From NCBI GenBank assembly GCA_046347635.1, contig JAXMFT010000002.1, positions 448,519 to 512,518 on the forward strand: a stretch of 64,000 nt of DNA, written 5' to 3'. Shown here in pieces: positions 51,587 through 59,938 of the stretch. The number at the start of each line of letters is the position of its first letter. Within the stretch, counting starts at the first letter, position 1. Both the position numbers and the translations under genes were made by a program. Source of the DNA: JAGVSZ01 sp019137045. GTDB lineage: Bacteria; Pseudomonadota; Gammaproteobacteria; Burkholderiales; SG8-39. The notes under the pieces were generated by a model. The model did no database searches, had not been told where the DNA came from, and saw only the letters and a list, made by a program, of their open reading frames with translations.

Positions 51587-53269
51587 ATGAAGGCCCCGAG
51601 ACTCTCGGTCTCCGCACTCGCGTTCGCGCTCGCGCTCGGCGCGACGCCCGCCCTCGCCCAGCAGGCCGAGCAGAAGCTCTCGGCCGCGGAGAAGGAGCAG
51701 GCGAAGAAGATCTACTTCGAGCGCTGCGCCGGCTGCCACGGCGTGCTGCGCAAGGGCGCGACCGGCAAGAACCTCGAGCCGCACTGGACGCGCAAGCTCC
51801 CCGACGGCACGACGCAGGAAGGCGGGACGGTCAAGCTCGGCACCGGGCGCCTGGAGAAGATCATCGCCTACGGCACCGAGGGCGGCATGGTCAACTTCGA
51901 CGACATCCTGACCAAGGAAGAGGTCAGCCTGATGGCGCGCTACATCCAGGAGGTGCCGGACGTGCCGCCCGAGTACAGCCTGAAGGAGACGATGGACTCC
52001 TGGAAGGTGATCGTCCCGGTCGCCGAGCGCCCGAAGAAGCAGATGAACAAGTTCAACCTCAAGAACATGTTCTCGGTGACGCTGCGCGACACCGGCGAGG
52101 TGGCGCTCATCGACGGCGACACCAAGGAGATCGTCAGCATCGTCAAGACCGGCTACGCGGTGCACATCTCGCGCCTGTCGAAGTCGGGCCGCTACGTGTA
52201 CGTGATCGGCCGCGACGGCCGCCTCTCGCTGATCGACCTGTGGATGGAGAAGCCCGCGGTGGTGGCCGAGGTCAAGGTCGGCTTCGACGCGCGCTCGGTC
52301 GACACCTCGAAGTTCAAGGGCTACGAGGACAAGGACGCGATCGCCGGCTCCTACTGGCCGCCGCAGTACGTGATCATGGACGGCGACACGCTCAAGCCGA
52401 TCAAGGTCGTCTCGACCCGCGGCATGACGGTGGACGGGGAATATCACCCCGAGCCGCGCGTCGCCTCGATCGTGTCCTCCGAGATCAAGCCCGAGTGGGT
52501 GGTCAACATCAAGGAGACCGGGCAGATCCTGCTGGTCGACTACTCCGACATCAAGAACCTGAGGGTCACCACCATCGAGTCGGCGAAGTTCCTGCACGAC
52601 GGCGGCTGGGACGCCTCCAAGCGCTACTTCCTCGTTGCGGCGAACGCCTCCAACAAGATCGCGGCGGTGGACACGAAGACGGGCAAGCTCGCGGCGCTGA
52701 TCGACACCAAGAAGATCCCGCACCCCGGACGCGGCGCGAACTTCGTGCACCCGAAGTTCGGGCCGGTCTGGGCGACCGGCCACCTCGGCGACGACGTGGT
52801 GACGCTGATCGGGACCCCCTCGGACAAGCCGCAGAACGCGAAGTACAAGGACAACGCCTGGAAGGTCGTGCAGGAGGTGAAGCACATCGGCGCGGGCAAC
52901 CTCTTCGTCAAGACCCACCCGAAGTCCAAGCACCTCTGGGCCGACGCGCCGCAGAACCCGGAGCGCGAGATCGCCGAGTCGGTGGCGGTGTGGGACATGG
53001 CCGACCTCTCCAAGCCGAAGAAGGTGATCAACGTGGCGAAGGACTCGGGTCTGCCGGTGACCAAGGCGATCCGACGCGCGGTCCACCCGGAGTACAGCGC
53101 GGACGGCTCGGAAGTGTGGATCTCGCTGTGGGGCGGCAAGACCGACCAGTCGGCGATCGTGGTGTATGACGACAAGACGCTCGCGGTCAAGAAGGTGATC
53201 ACCGATCCGAAGATGATCACCCCGACCGGCAAGTTCAACGTCTACAACACGCAGCACGACATCTACTAG
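51587..53269 (+). CDS. nirS: Cytochrome cd1 nitrite reductase NirS, copy 1
   Basis: 560 residues with a signal peptide ending ALAQQ near residue 25. ERCAGCHGVLRKG binds heme c. The d1 propeller keeps the three key histidines: GYAVHIS (proximal ligand), FLHDGG and PHPGRG (active-site pair, corresponding by count to His182, His327 and His369 of Pseudomonas). The N-terminal heme c loop reads GGMVNFDD instead of the common GGMPNWG, separating it from copy 2. It reduces nitrite to nitric oxide in the periplasm. GGAGGAG precedes the ATG. nirT follows. Confidence 0.95.
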   Translation: MKAPRLSVSALAFALALGATPALAQQAEQKLSAAEKEQAKKIYFERCAGCHGVLRKGATGKNLEPHWTRKLPDGTTQEGGTVKLGTGRLEKIIAYGTEGGMVNFDDILTKEEVSLMARYIQEVPDVPPEYSLKETMDSWKVIVPVAERPKKQMNKFNLKNMFSVTLRDTGEVALIDGDTKEIVSIVKTGYAVHISRLSKSGRYVYVIGRDGRLSLIDLWMEKPAVVAEVKVGFDARSVDTSKFKGYEDKDAIAGSYWPPQYVIMDGDTLKPIKVVSTRGMTVDGEYHPEPRVASIVSSEIKPEWVVNIKETGQILLVDYSDIKNLRVTTIESAKFLHDGGWDASKRYFLVAANASNKIAAVDTKTGKLAALIDTKKIPHPGRGANFVHPKFGPVWATGHLGDDVVTLIGTPSDKPQNAKYKDNAWKVVQEVKHIGAGNLFVKTHPKSKHLWADAPQNPEREIAESVAVWDMADLSKPKKVINVAKDSGLPVTKAIRRAVHPEYSADGSEVWISLWGGKTDQSAIVVYDDKTLAVKKVITDPKMITPTGKFNVYNTQHDIY

Positions 53270-53345
53270 CGGGCGCGAACGCGGTCCGCGCGCGGCCGGT
53301 GCGGCCGCGCGCGGCGGCGCGCCACCGGCCGGGAACCGGAGAGCC

Positions 53346-53954
53346 ATGACTGAAGACAAACCCCCGCGCAGCGCCATCGGCCGCCTGTGGGCCTACCTGC
53401 GCCACCCGAGCCCCAAGTACTCGATCCTGACCATCTGGGCGGTGGGCCTCGTGCTCGGCATCACCTTCTGGGGCGCCTTCAACTGGTCGGTCGAGGCGAG
53501 CAACAAGATGGAGTTCTGCATCTCCTGCCACGAGATGGAGAACAACGTCTACAAGGAATACGCGAAGACCGTCCATTTCCAGAACCGCTCCGGCGTGCAG
53601 GCGGTCTGCGCCGACTGCCACGTCCCCAAGGAGTGGGGCCACAAGATCGTGCGCAAGATCAGGGCCACCAACGAGCTGTACGGCAAGCTGATGGGCACCG
53701 TCAGCACGCCGGAGAAGTTCGAGGCGAAGCGCCTCGAGCTCGCGCGCCACGAGTGGAAGCGCATGAGCGAGTCGGACTCGCGCGAGTGCCGCAACTGCCA
53801 CGGGTTCGGCGCGATGAACACCGAGAGCCAGAAACCGCGCGCGAAGAAGAGCCACGAGACCGCGGTCCGCGACAAGATGACCTGCATCAACTGCCACAAG
53901 GGCATCGCCCACCAGAAGCCGAAGGGCATGACCGACCAGGACGAGGAGATGTAG
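53346..53954 (+). CDS. nirT: NirT/NapC-type tetraheme cytochrome c
   Basis: 202 residues with one N-terminal membrane anchor (ILTIWAVGLVLGITFWGAFNW, an uncleaved helix) and four heme motifs: CISCH, CADCH, CRNCH and CINCH. NapC/NirT proteins take electrons from quinol and pass them to periplasmic reductases. Located just after nirS1, it would link the ubiquinol pool made by UbiUVT to nitrite reduction independently of the bc1 complex. Confidence 0.93.
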   Translation: MTEDKPPRSAIGRLWAYLRHPSPKYSILTIWAVGLVLGITFWGAFNWSVEASNKMEFCISCHEMENNVYKEYAKTVHFQNRSGVQAVCADCHVPKEWGHKIVRKIRATNELYGKLMGTVSTPEKFEAKRLELARHEWKRMSESDSRECRNCHGFGAMNTESQKPRAKKSHETAVRDKMTCINCHKGIAHQKPKGMTDQDEEM

Positions 53955-53988
53955 GACCCCGTTTCGCACGACATCGAGGAGCCTGTCC

Positions 53989-54852
53989 ATGCACAACCCA
54001 GCAGCAATCGCCACCGCGGTGGCCGCCGCGCTCGCCTGCGGCGGCGCGCTCGCCGCGCCGCCGGACTGGAGCAAGGTCCCGGCCAAGACCATCACCGTCT
54101 TCTACCCCGGCGCCTCGCCGCTGGAGTGGATCATGAAGGGCACCGAGCACGGCGGGGCGCGCAGCATCAAGAAGGGCGAGACCTGCGCGAGCTGCCACGA
54201 CGGCGAGACCGCCGACATGGGCAAGAAGATGGTGAGCGGCCAGAAGAACGAGCCCAACCCGCCGAAGGGCAAGGCCGGCTCGATCCCGGTGCAGGTGCAG
54301 GCTGCGAACGACGGCACGAACCTCTACCTGCGCTTCAGCTGGAAGCAGCCGGCCGGCGGCGGCGCGAAGATGGACGCCGAGAACCCGGTCAAGCTCGCGT
54401 TCATGCTCGAGGACAACAAGGCCGAGCTCGCCGGCATCGGCAGCTGCTGGTCGACCTGCCACGAGGACTCGCGCACGATGCCGGGGGCGAAGGACGACAA
54501 GAAGACCAAGTACGTCACCGGCGGCAACGTCGGCGGCGGCGTGTTCTTCGACCTGGTGCAGTGGAAGGCCAAGGGCAAGCCGTCCGACGGCTACGTCGCC
54601 GACAAGCGCGTGATGGAGGGCGGCAAGGCGCTCGTGTCGGCCGAGGGCAGGAACGACGGCGGCACGTGGAGCGTCGTCTTCACGCGCAAGCTCGCCGGCG
54701 GCGAGGGCGACGTCGCGCTCGCGCCGGGCAAGACCTACAACTTCGGCTTCGCGATCCACGACGACCACTCGGCCGGCCGCTACCACCACGTGTCGCTCGG
54801 CTACACGCTCGGCATCGACGCCAAGGCCGACATCACCGCGGCGAAGCAGTAG
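53989..54852 (+). CDS. Periplasmic cytochrome with ethylbenzene dehydrogenase-type heme domain
   Basis: 287 residues with a signal peptide ending ALAAPP near residue 24. GETCASCHDGE is a normal heme c motif; GSCWSTCHED is CX3CH, an unusual spacing also able to bind heme. The C-terminal two thirds resemble the EB_dh heme-binding fold (NFGFAIHDDHSAGRYHHVSLGYTLG). Following nirT, it is a likely periplasmic electron carrier to NirS1. A strong terminator comes directly after it. Confidence 0.78.
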   Translation: MHNPAAIATAVAAALACGGALAAPPDWSKVPAKTITVFYPGASPLEWIMKGTEHGGARSIKKGETCASCHDGETADMGKKMVSGQKNEPNPPKGKAGSIPVQVQAANDGTNLYLRFSWKQPAGGGAKMDAENPVKLAFMLEDNKAELAGIGSCWSTCHEDSRTMPGAKDDKKTKYVTGGNVGGGVFFDLVQWKAKGKPSDGYVADKRVMEGGKALVSAEGRNDGGTWSVVFTRKLAGGEGDVALAPGKTYNFGFAIHDDHSAGRYHHVSLGYTLGIDAKADITAAKQ

Positions 54853-54895
54853 GCGATCAGGGAGAACGGGGGCGCGCGACGCGCGCCCCGCCGGG

Positions 54896-54924
54896 ACGGG
54901 GGAGCGCGCGCTCCCCCGTTTTTC
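54896..54924 (+). terminator. Rho-independent terminator after nirS1 operon
   Basis: A perfect 24-base palindrome (54896-54919, core GGGGGAGCGC/GCGCTCCCCC) is followed by TTTTTC. It ends the nirS1-nirT-cytochrome unit. Confidence 0.85.
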
Positions 54925-55005
54925 TTTCGCACGGGCGCGCGATCGGGAGTGGCGAACGCGCGTGCGGGATTTTTTCCACTCAAGACTCCGGCGGCACGGG
55001 GATGT

Positions 55006-55019
55006 TTGATCAGCATCAA
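55006..55019 (+). promoter_or_regulatory. Perfect FNR/Dnr box upstream of cupredoxin-nirI
   Basis: TTGAT-CAGC-ATCAA is a perfect consensus. Placing its centre at -41.5 predicts a start near 55054, with AAGAAT at 55042-55047 as the -10 box, a class II arrangement. The cupredoxin ATG is 49 bases further on. Confidence 0.8.
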
Positions 55020-55102
55020 GGGGAGGGTGCAGTGCAACAGAAAGAATTGGCCGCGCGCGGTGGGCGGCGTGTCTTGCACAGATTGCGAAACCGGAGGGGG
55101 TC

Positions 55103-55435
55103 ATGACGGCGGCGCGCGCTGCCTGCGTCGCGCTCGTCGCATCGGTCGGGCTGGTGCCGGCCTCTCTCGCCGCGAACGGTATCGCCGAGGTCAGGATCGA
55201 GCACTACCGGTTCGAACCCTCGGAACTCAAGGTGAAGGCCGGAACCACGGTGAAGTGGGTGAACAACGAGAAGCGCGCGAGCCACTCGGTGATCTGGCTC
55301 GGGCCGGGCGGGTTCGAGTCCGAGCGGATGTTCCCCGGGGAGTCCTATCAGCGCAGGTTCGACGTGCCGGGCGCCTACCCCTACAGTTGCGGACCGCACC
55401 CGGAAATGAAGGGCCGGATCGTGGTGACGGAGTGA
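55103..55435 (+). CDS. Small cupredoxin (plastocyanin/pseudoazurin-like)
   Basis: 110 residues with a signal peptide ending SLAANG near residue 24. Type 1 copper ligands are visible as His in RASHSV and Cys-His-Met in YSCGPHPEM. The product is a periplasmic blue copper protein that can donate electrons to cytochrome cd1. GGAGGGGG precedes the ATG. Its stop overlaps the ATG of nirI by one base, so both are under the perfect FNR-type box. Confidence 0.88.
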   Translation: MTAARAACVALVASVGLVPASLAANGIAEVRIEHYRFEPSELKVKAGTTVKWVNNEKRASHSVIWLGPGGFESERMFPGESYQRRFDVPGAYPYSCGPHPEMKGRIVVTE

Positions 55436-57279
55436 TGCGCGGTCCCGCGGCGTTCTTCCGCCGCGCAGTGCTCCTCTGCCTCCTCGCCGCCGCGGCCCTC
55501 GCGGCCGCCGGCGCGCGCGCGGCCGACGTCGCGACCGAGTATCCGCAGGTCCGCACCTTCTTTCCCGCGGCGGACCGCTTCGGCCCGTTCGAGGGCACGC
55601 CGCCGGCGGCGGCGGCGTACCGGGGCGGCGAGCTGCTCGGCTACGCGTTCCTGACGAGCGACGTCGTGCGCATCCCCGCCTACTCGGGGAAGCCGATCAA
55701 CACGCTCGTCGGCTTCGACCTCGCCGGCCGCATCACCGGCCTCGAGATCGTCCAGCACGAGGAGCCGATCCTCGCGGCGGGCATCACCGAGGAGCGCCTG
55801 CGCGCGTTCACCGCGCAGTACCGGGGCAAGTCGGTGTTCGACCGGGTGACGATCGGCGCGCCGCGCGCGGGGCACGTCGCGGTCGACGCCATCTCCGGCG
55901 CCACCATCACGGTGATGGTGCAGAACTCGACCGTGATGCAGGCGGCCCGGCGCGTCGCGGAGTCGCGCGGCCTCACGCCGGTGCTCGCCGCCGCGCGCGC
56001 GGCGGAAGCGCCGCCGCTCGCCCCGGCGCCCCCTGCCGCTGCTCCCGCGGCGGCGGGTGGTGCGTCCGCGCCCGCCGGTGCGATGCCGGCCGCACCCCCT
56101 TCGTCGCCGCTCGGCGCACCGGTCGCGCCTGCGCGCCCTGCCGCGGCGCCGGCCTCCGGGACGGCGGCGAAACCGCCCGCGCCCGCAGCAGGGCCGCCGG
56201 CTCCTGCGGCAGCGCCCGCAGCGAAACCTGCCGCACCCGCGGCGGCGATCGCCCCCGACGCGCCGCCGCAGGACGTGGCGGCCGCGGCCGAGGAACCGCT
56301 CTGGGTCGAGGTCTGGCGCAGCCGCCGGATCGAGATCGCGCTCCTCGTCGCCGGGCTCGCGACGCTCGCCGCCGTCCTCGTCTTCCAGGACTGGCTCGCG
56401 CACAAGCCGACGCTGCTCTGGTACGTGCGGCGCGGGTTCCTCCTGTACACGCTGCTCTTCATCGGCTGGTACGCGCTCGCGCAGCTCTCGATCGTGCACG
56501 TGTTCACGTTCGTGCACGCGGTCATGCGCGCGTTCCACTGGGAGACGTTCCTGATCGACCCGATGATCTTCATCCTGTGGGGCTTCGTCGCGCTCACGCT
56601 GCTGCTGTGGGGGCGCGGCGTGTACTGCGGCTGGCTGTGCCCGTTCGGCGCGCTGCAGGAGCTCGTGAACCACGGCGCGCAGCGGCTCGGGGTGCGGCAG
56701 CTCGAATTCCCCGACGTCGTGCACGAGCGCCTGTGGGCGGTGAAGTACCTGATCCTCATCCTGCTCTTCGGGGTGTCGCTGCAGTCCACCCTCGAGATGG
56801 TGCGCTACGCCGAGGTCGAGCCGTTCAAGACCGCGATCACGCTGCGCTTCCAGCGCGAGTGGCCGTTCGTGCTCTACGCCGGCGGACTCGTGCTCGTGTC
56901 GCTCGTCAACCGCAAGTTCTTCTGCAAGTACCTGTGCCCGCTCGGCGCGGCGCTCGCGATCCCGGGCCGCTTCCGGGTGTTCGACTGGTGGCTGCGCCGG
57001 CGGCGCGAGTGCGGGCGGCCGTGCCAGACCTGCGCGCGGGAGTGCGAGGTGCGCGCGATCCGGCCGACCGGCGAGATCAACGCGAACGAGTGCCACTACT
57101 GCCTCGACTGCCAGGTGACCTACTACAACGACGCGAAGTGCATGCCGCTCGTCGAGCGCCGCACGCGGCACGAGCGCGCGGCGCGTGCGCGCGAGGTGGT
57201 GCGCGCGATGGAGCCGCACGCCGGCGGGCAAACCCCCGGGGGCGGCGGCGAGCGGCGCCTGCCGCCCGATGGCCACTGA
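55435..57279 (+). CDS. nirI: NirI/NosR-family flavoprotein and polyferredoxin membrane protein
   Basis: 614 residues. After a signal segment, an FMN-binding domain ends with DAISGATIT (about residue 150), the flavin-attachment S/T-G-A-T motif. A roughly 110-residue alanine/proline linker follows, then about five membrane helices with CGWLCPFGALQE and CKYLCPLGAA, and C-terminal cysteine motifs (CGRPCQTCARECEVRAI, CHYCLDCQ). NirI is needed for nirS expression or activity and NosR for N2O reductase. The position between nirS1 and nirS2 favours NirI. Confidence 0.85.
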   Translation: MRGPAAFFRRAVLLCLLAAAALAAAGARAADVATEYPQVRTFFPAADRFGPFEGTPPAAAAYRGGELLGYAFLTSDVVRIPAYSGKPINTLVGFDLAGRITGLEIVQHEEPILAAGITEERLRAFTAQYRGKSVFDRVTIGAPRAGHVAVDAISGATITVMVQNSTVMQAARRVAESRGLTPVLAAARAAEAPPLAPAPPAAAPAAAGGASAPAGAMPAAPPSSPLGAPVAPARPAAAPASGTAAKPPAPAAGPPAPAAAPAAKPAAPAAAIAPDAPPQDVAAAAEEPLWVEVWRSRRIEIALLVAGLATLAAVLVFQDWLAHKPTLLWYVRRGFLLYTLLFIGWYALAQLSIVHVFTFVHAVMRAFHWETFLIDPMIFILWGFVALTLLLWGRGVYCGWLCPFGALQELVNHGAQRLGVRQLEFPDVVHERLWAVKYLILILLFGVSLQSTLEMVRYAEVEPFKTAITLRFQREWPFVLYAGGLVLVSLVNRKFFCKYLCPLGAALAIPGRFRVFDWWLRRRRECGRPCQTCARECEVRAIRPTGEINANECHYCLDCQVTYYNDAKCMPLVERRTRHERAARAREVVRAMEPHAGGQTPGGGGERRLPPDGH

Positions 57280-57293
57280 GGGGCGCCCGGGCT

Positions 57294-57307
57294 TTGACTC
57301 GCGTCAA
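57294..57307 (+). promoter_or_regulatory. FNR/Dnr-type box upstream of nirS2
   Basis: TTGAC-TCGC-GTCAA is a symmetrical FNR-family box. With its centre at -41.5, TAGAGT (57330-57335) falls at -10 and the start is near 57342, 34 bases before the nirS2 ATG. Confidence 0.75.
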
Positions 57308-57375
57308 AGCTGCACCGGGATCCCCCGCCTAGAGTGCGGGCATTCGACTCTCCTATCCCTCCACGAGGAACCCCG

Positions 57376-59121
57376 ATGATCCGCAAGCCCATTTCCCGCG
57401 TCACCCTCGCCGTCGCGGTCGCGGCCCTGGTTGCCGGCGCCGCGCAGGCGCAGCAGGCGACGCCGGAGGCGAAGCCGGTGCACCCCGGCACGCCGGCCGA
57501 AGACCTGATGTACCGCGGCGCGCCGGTGCCGATCAAGCCCGGCGAGGCGCCGGACGTGGTCAGCCCGAAGGCGCCGCCGATGACCGCAGCCGAGTTCGAG
57601 CGCGCAAAGCAGATCTACTTCGAGCGCTGCGCCGGCTGCCACGGCGTGCTGCGCAAGGGCGCGACCGGCAAGCCGCTCACGCCCGACATCACCCAGCCGC
57701 GCGGGACCGAGTACCTGAAGGTGTTCATCAATTTCGGCTCTCCGGGCGGCATGCCGAACTGGGGCACCTCGGGCGACCTCACCGAGAAAGACGTGGACAT
57801 CATGGCGCGCTTCCTGCAGCACGAGCCGCCCGCGCCGCCCGAGTACGGCATGAAGGAGATGAAGGCGACCTGGAAGGTCGTCGTGCCGCCGGAGAAGCGG
57901 CCGAAGAAGAAGGAGAACAAGTTCAACCTCGACAACCTGTTCTCGGTGACGCTGCGCGACTCGGGCCAGATCGCGCTCATCGACGGCGACTCGAAGCAGA
58001 TCGTGGCCATCATCCCGACCGGCTACGCGGTGCACATCTCGCGCACGTCGAACTCCGGGCGCTACCTGTACGTGATCGGGCGCGACGCGAAGATCAACCT
58101 GATCGACCTGTGGATGGAGAAGCCCGACACCGTGGCCGAGATCAAGGTCGGCCTGGAGGCGCGCTCGGTCGAGACCTCGAAGTACAAGGGCTACGAGGAC
58201 CGGTTCGCGATCGCCGGCACCTACTGGCCGCCGCAGTTCGTGATCATGAAGGGCGACACCCTCGAGCCGCTCAAGATCCAGGCGACGCGCGGCATGACGG
58301 TGGGCGAGCAGGACTACCACCCCGAGCCGCGCGTGGCGGCGATCGTGGCCTCGCACAGCCGGCCCGAGTTCGTGGTCAACGTCAAGGAGACCGGCAAGGT
58401 CCTGATGGTGGACTACTCCGACCTCAAGAACATGAAGATCACCGAGGTCGACGCGGCGCGCTTCCTGCACGACGGCGGCTGGGACTCGACCAAGCGCTAC
58501 TTCCTGGTCGCGGCCAACCAGTCCAACAAGGTCGCGGTGGTGGACACGAAGACCAACAAGCTCGCCGCGCTCGTGGACACCGGCAAGATCCCGCACCCGG
58601 GGCGGGGCGCGAACTTCAAGGACCCGAAGTACGGTCCGGTCTGGGCCACCGGCCACCTCGGCGACGAGACGGTGGTGCTGATCGGCACCGACCCGGAGAA
58701 GAACAAGCAGCACGCCTGGAAAGTGGTGCGCACGCTCAAGGGACAGGGCGGGGGCAACCTCTTCGTCAAGACCCATCCGAAGTCGACGCACCTGTACGCC
58801 GACACCGCGCTCAACCCGGACCCGAAGATCGCGCAGTCGATCGCGGTGTGGGACATCAAGAACCTCGACAAACCCGCGCAGATCCTGCCGATCGTCGAGT
58901 GGTCCGGGATCAAGGACGGCCCGCGTCGCATCGTCCAGCCCGAGTTCAACAAGGCGGGCGACGAGGTCTGGTTCTCGGTCTGGAACGGCAAGGACCAGGA
59001 GTCGGCGATCGTGATCGTCGACGACAAGACGCTGAAGCTGAAGCAGGTGATCAAGGACAAGCGCCTGGTCACGCCCACCGGCAAGTTCAACGTGTACAAC
59101 ACGCAGCACGACGTTTACTAG
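57376..59121 (+). CDS. nirS: Cytochrome cd1 nitrite reductase NirS, copy 2
   Basis: 581 residues with a signal peptide ending AQAQQ near residue 27. CAGCHGVLRKG binds heme c, and GGMPNWGTSGDLT is the canonical heme c methionine loop. GYAVHIS, FLHDGG and PHPGRG give the three d1-site histidines, so it should be fully active. Compared with copy 1, it has about 30 extra N-terminal residues and the more usual NirS sequence. It forms a unit with nirM. Confidence 0.95.
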   Translation: MIRKPISRVTLAVAVAALVAGAAQAQQATPEAKPVHPGTPAEDLMYRGAPVPIKPGEAPDVVSPKAPPMTAAEFERAKQIYFERCAGCHGVLRKGATGKPLTPDITQPRGTEYLKVFINFGSPGGMPNWGTSGDLTEKDVDIMARFLQHEPPAPPEYGMKEMKATWKVVVPPEKRPKKKENKFNLDNLFSVTLRDSGQIALIDGDSKQIVAIIPTGYAVHISRTSNSGRYLYVIGRDAKINLIDLWMEKPDTVAEIKVGLEARSVETSKYKGYEDRFAIAGTYWPPQFVIMKGDTLEPLKIQATRGMTVGEQDYHPEPRVAAIVASHSRPEFVVNVKETGKVLMVDYSDLKNMKITEVDAARFLHDGGWDSTKRYFLVAANQSNKVAVVDTKTNKLAALVDTGKIPHPGRGANFKDPKYGPVWATGHLGDETVVLIGTDPEKNKQHAWKVVRTLKGQGGGNLFVKTHPKSTHLYADTALNPDPKIAQSIAVWDIKNLDKPAQILPIVEWSGIKDGPRRIVQPEFNKAGDEVWFSVWNGKDQESAIVIVDDKTLKLKQVIKDKRLVTPTGKFNVYNTQHDVY

Positions 59122-59134
59122 AGGAGAAGACCGC

Positions 59135-59449
59135 ATGAGGATCCGCATTGCCGCACTCGGCCTGGCGCTCGCCGCGGGCTGGGCCGCCGCGCCGGCCGCG
59201 CTGGCCGACGAGGCGCTCGCCAAGAAGCACAACTGCACCGCCTGCCACGCGGTGGACAAGAAGATGATCGGGCCCGCGTACAAGGACGTGGCGAAGAAGT
59301 ACAAGGGCCAGGCCGACGCCGCCGCGAAGCTCGCGGAGAAGGTTAAGAAGGGCGGCAGCGGCGTCTGGGGCGCGGTCCCGATGCCGCCGAACGCGACCGT
59401 GCCCGACGGCGACATCCAGAAGCTCGTCGCCTGGGTGCTGGCGATGTGA
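59135..59449 (+). CDS. nirM: Cytochrome c551 (NirM)
   Basis: 104 residues with a signal peptide ending ALADE near residue 25. CTACH binds heme c, and PMPPNATV supplies the methionine ligand, as in Pseudomonas cytochrome c551. It is a soluble periplasmic electron donor to cytochrome cd1. It follows nirS2 after GAGGAGA and ends at a terminator. Confidence 0.92.
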   Translation: MRIRIAALGLALAAGWAAAPAALADEALAKKHNCTACHAVDKKMIGPAYKDVAKKYKGQADAAAKLAEKVKKGGSGVWGAVPMPPNATVPDGDIQKLVAWVLAM

Positions 59450-59479
59450 CGACGCGCGCCGGGCAACGGTGCGCGCGAG

Positions 59480-59504
59480 GGGGGCTGCGGCCCCCTTTCT
59501 CTTT
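59480..59504 (+). terminator. Rho-independent terminator after nirM
   Basis: GGGGGC-TGCG-GCCCCC (59480-59495) followed by TTTCTCTTT. It separates nirS2-nirM from the heme d1 synthesis genes. Confidence 0.8.
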
Positions 59505-59528
59505 GGGGCGCGCGCCTCCGGGGCGCGT

Positions 59529-59542
59529 TTGAGGTGGGTCAA
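59529..59542 (+). promoter_or_regulatory. FNR/Dnr-type box upstream of nirC
   Basis: TTGAG-GTGG-GTCAA fits the family pattern TTG-N8-CAA with partial outer symmetry. A class II start would be near 59577, with GAAGAT around -10 and the nirC ATG 17 bases later. Confidence 0.6.
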
Positions 59543-59593
59543 TGTCGGGCGGCGGGGCGCGGACGAAGATGCGCCGTGACCGGGGGCGAATCG

Positions 59594-59938
59594 ATGCGGG
59601 CGGTTGCGAGTCGGAAGGGCAGGCTGACGGCCGGCGCCGTCGGGTGTCTCGCCGCCGCCGCGCTGCTCGCGGCCGAGCCCGCGGACTCGCGCCGCGCCGA
59701 GCTCACCCACCTGGTGCGCCAGGACTGCGGGTCGTGCCACGGCATGACGCTGAAGGGCGGCCTGGGGCCCGCGCTGACGCGCGACGCCCTGCGCGGCAAG
59801 CCCGCGGAGAGCCTGATCGTGACGGTGCTGTACGGCCGCCCCGGCACCGCCATGCCGCCGTGGCGCGCGTTCGTGAGCGAGGCGGAGGCGGCGTGGATCG
59901 TCCGGCAACTCCAGGAAGGGACCCTCGGTGAGCGTTGA
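59594..59938 (+). CDS. nirC: NirC, small cytochrome c55X
   Basis: 114 residues with a short N-terminal hydrophobic signal. CGSCHGMTLKGGLGP binds heme c, and GTAMPPWRAF holds the likely axial methionine. NirC assists the last steps of heme d1 formation or NirS maturation. ATG 59594 is used; a GTG at 59576 would coincide with the predicted transcription start. It overlaps nirF by eleven bases. Confidence 0.88.
   Translation: MRAVASRKGRLTAGAVGCLAAAALLAAEPADSRRAELTHLVRQDCGSCHGMTLKGGLGPALTRDALRGKPAESLIVTVLYGRPGTAMPPWRAFVSEAEAAWIVRQLQEGTLGER

Noticed and set aside
51587..53269. NirS1 as an inactive paralogue or NirN
   Set aside because: I first suspected loss of an active-site histidine, but counting showed all three d1-site histidines (HIS, FLHDGG, PHPGRG) and the heme c motif are present.
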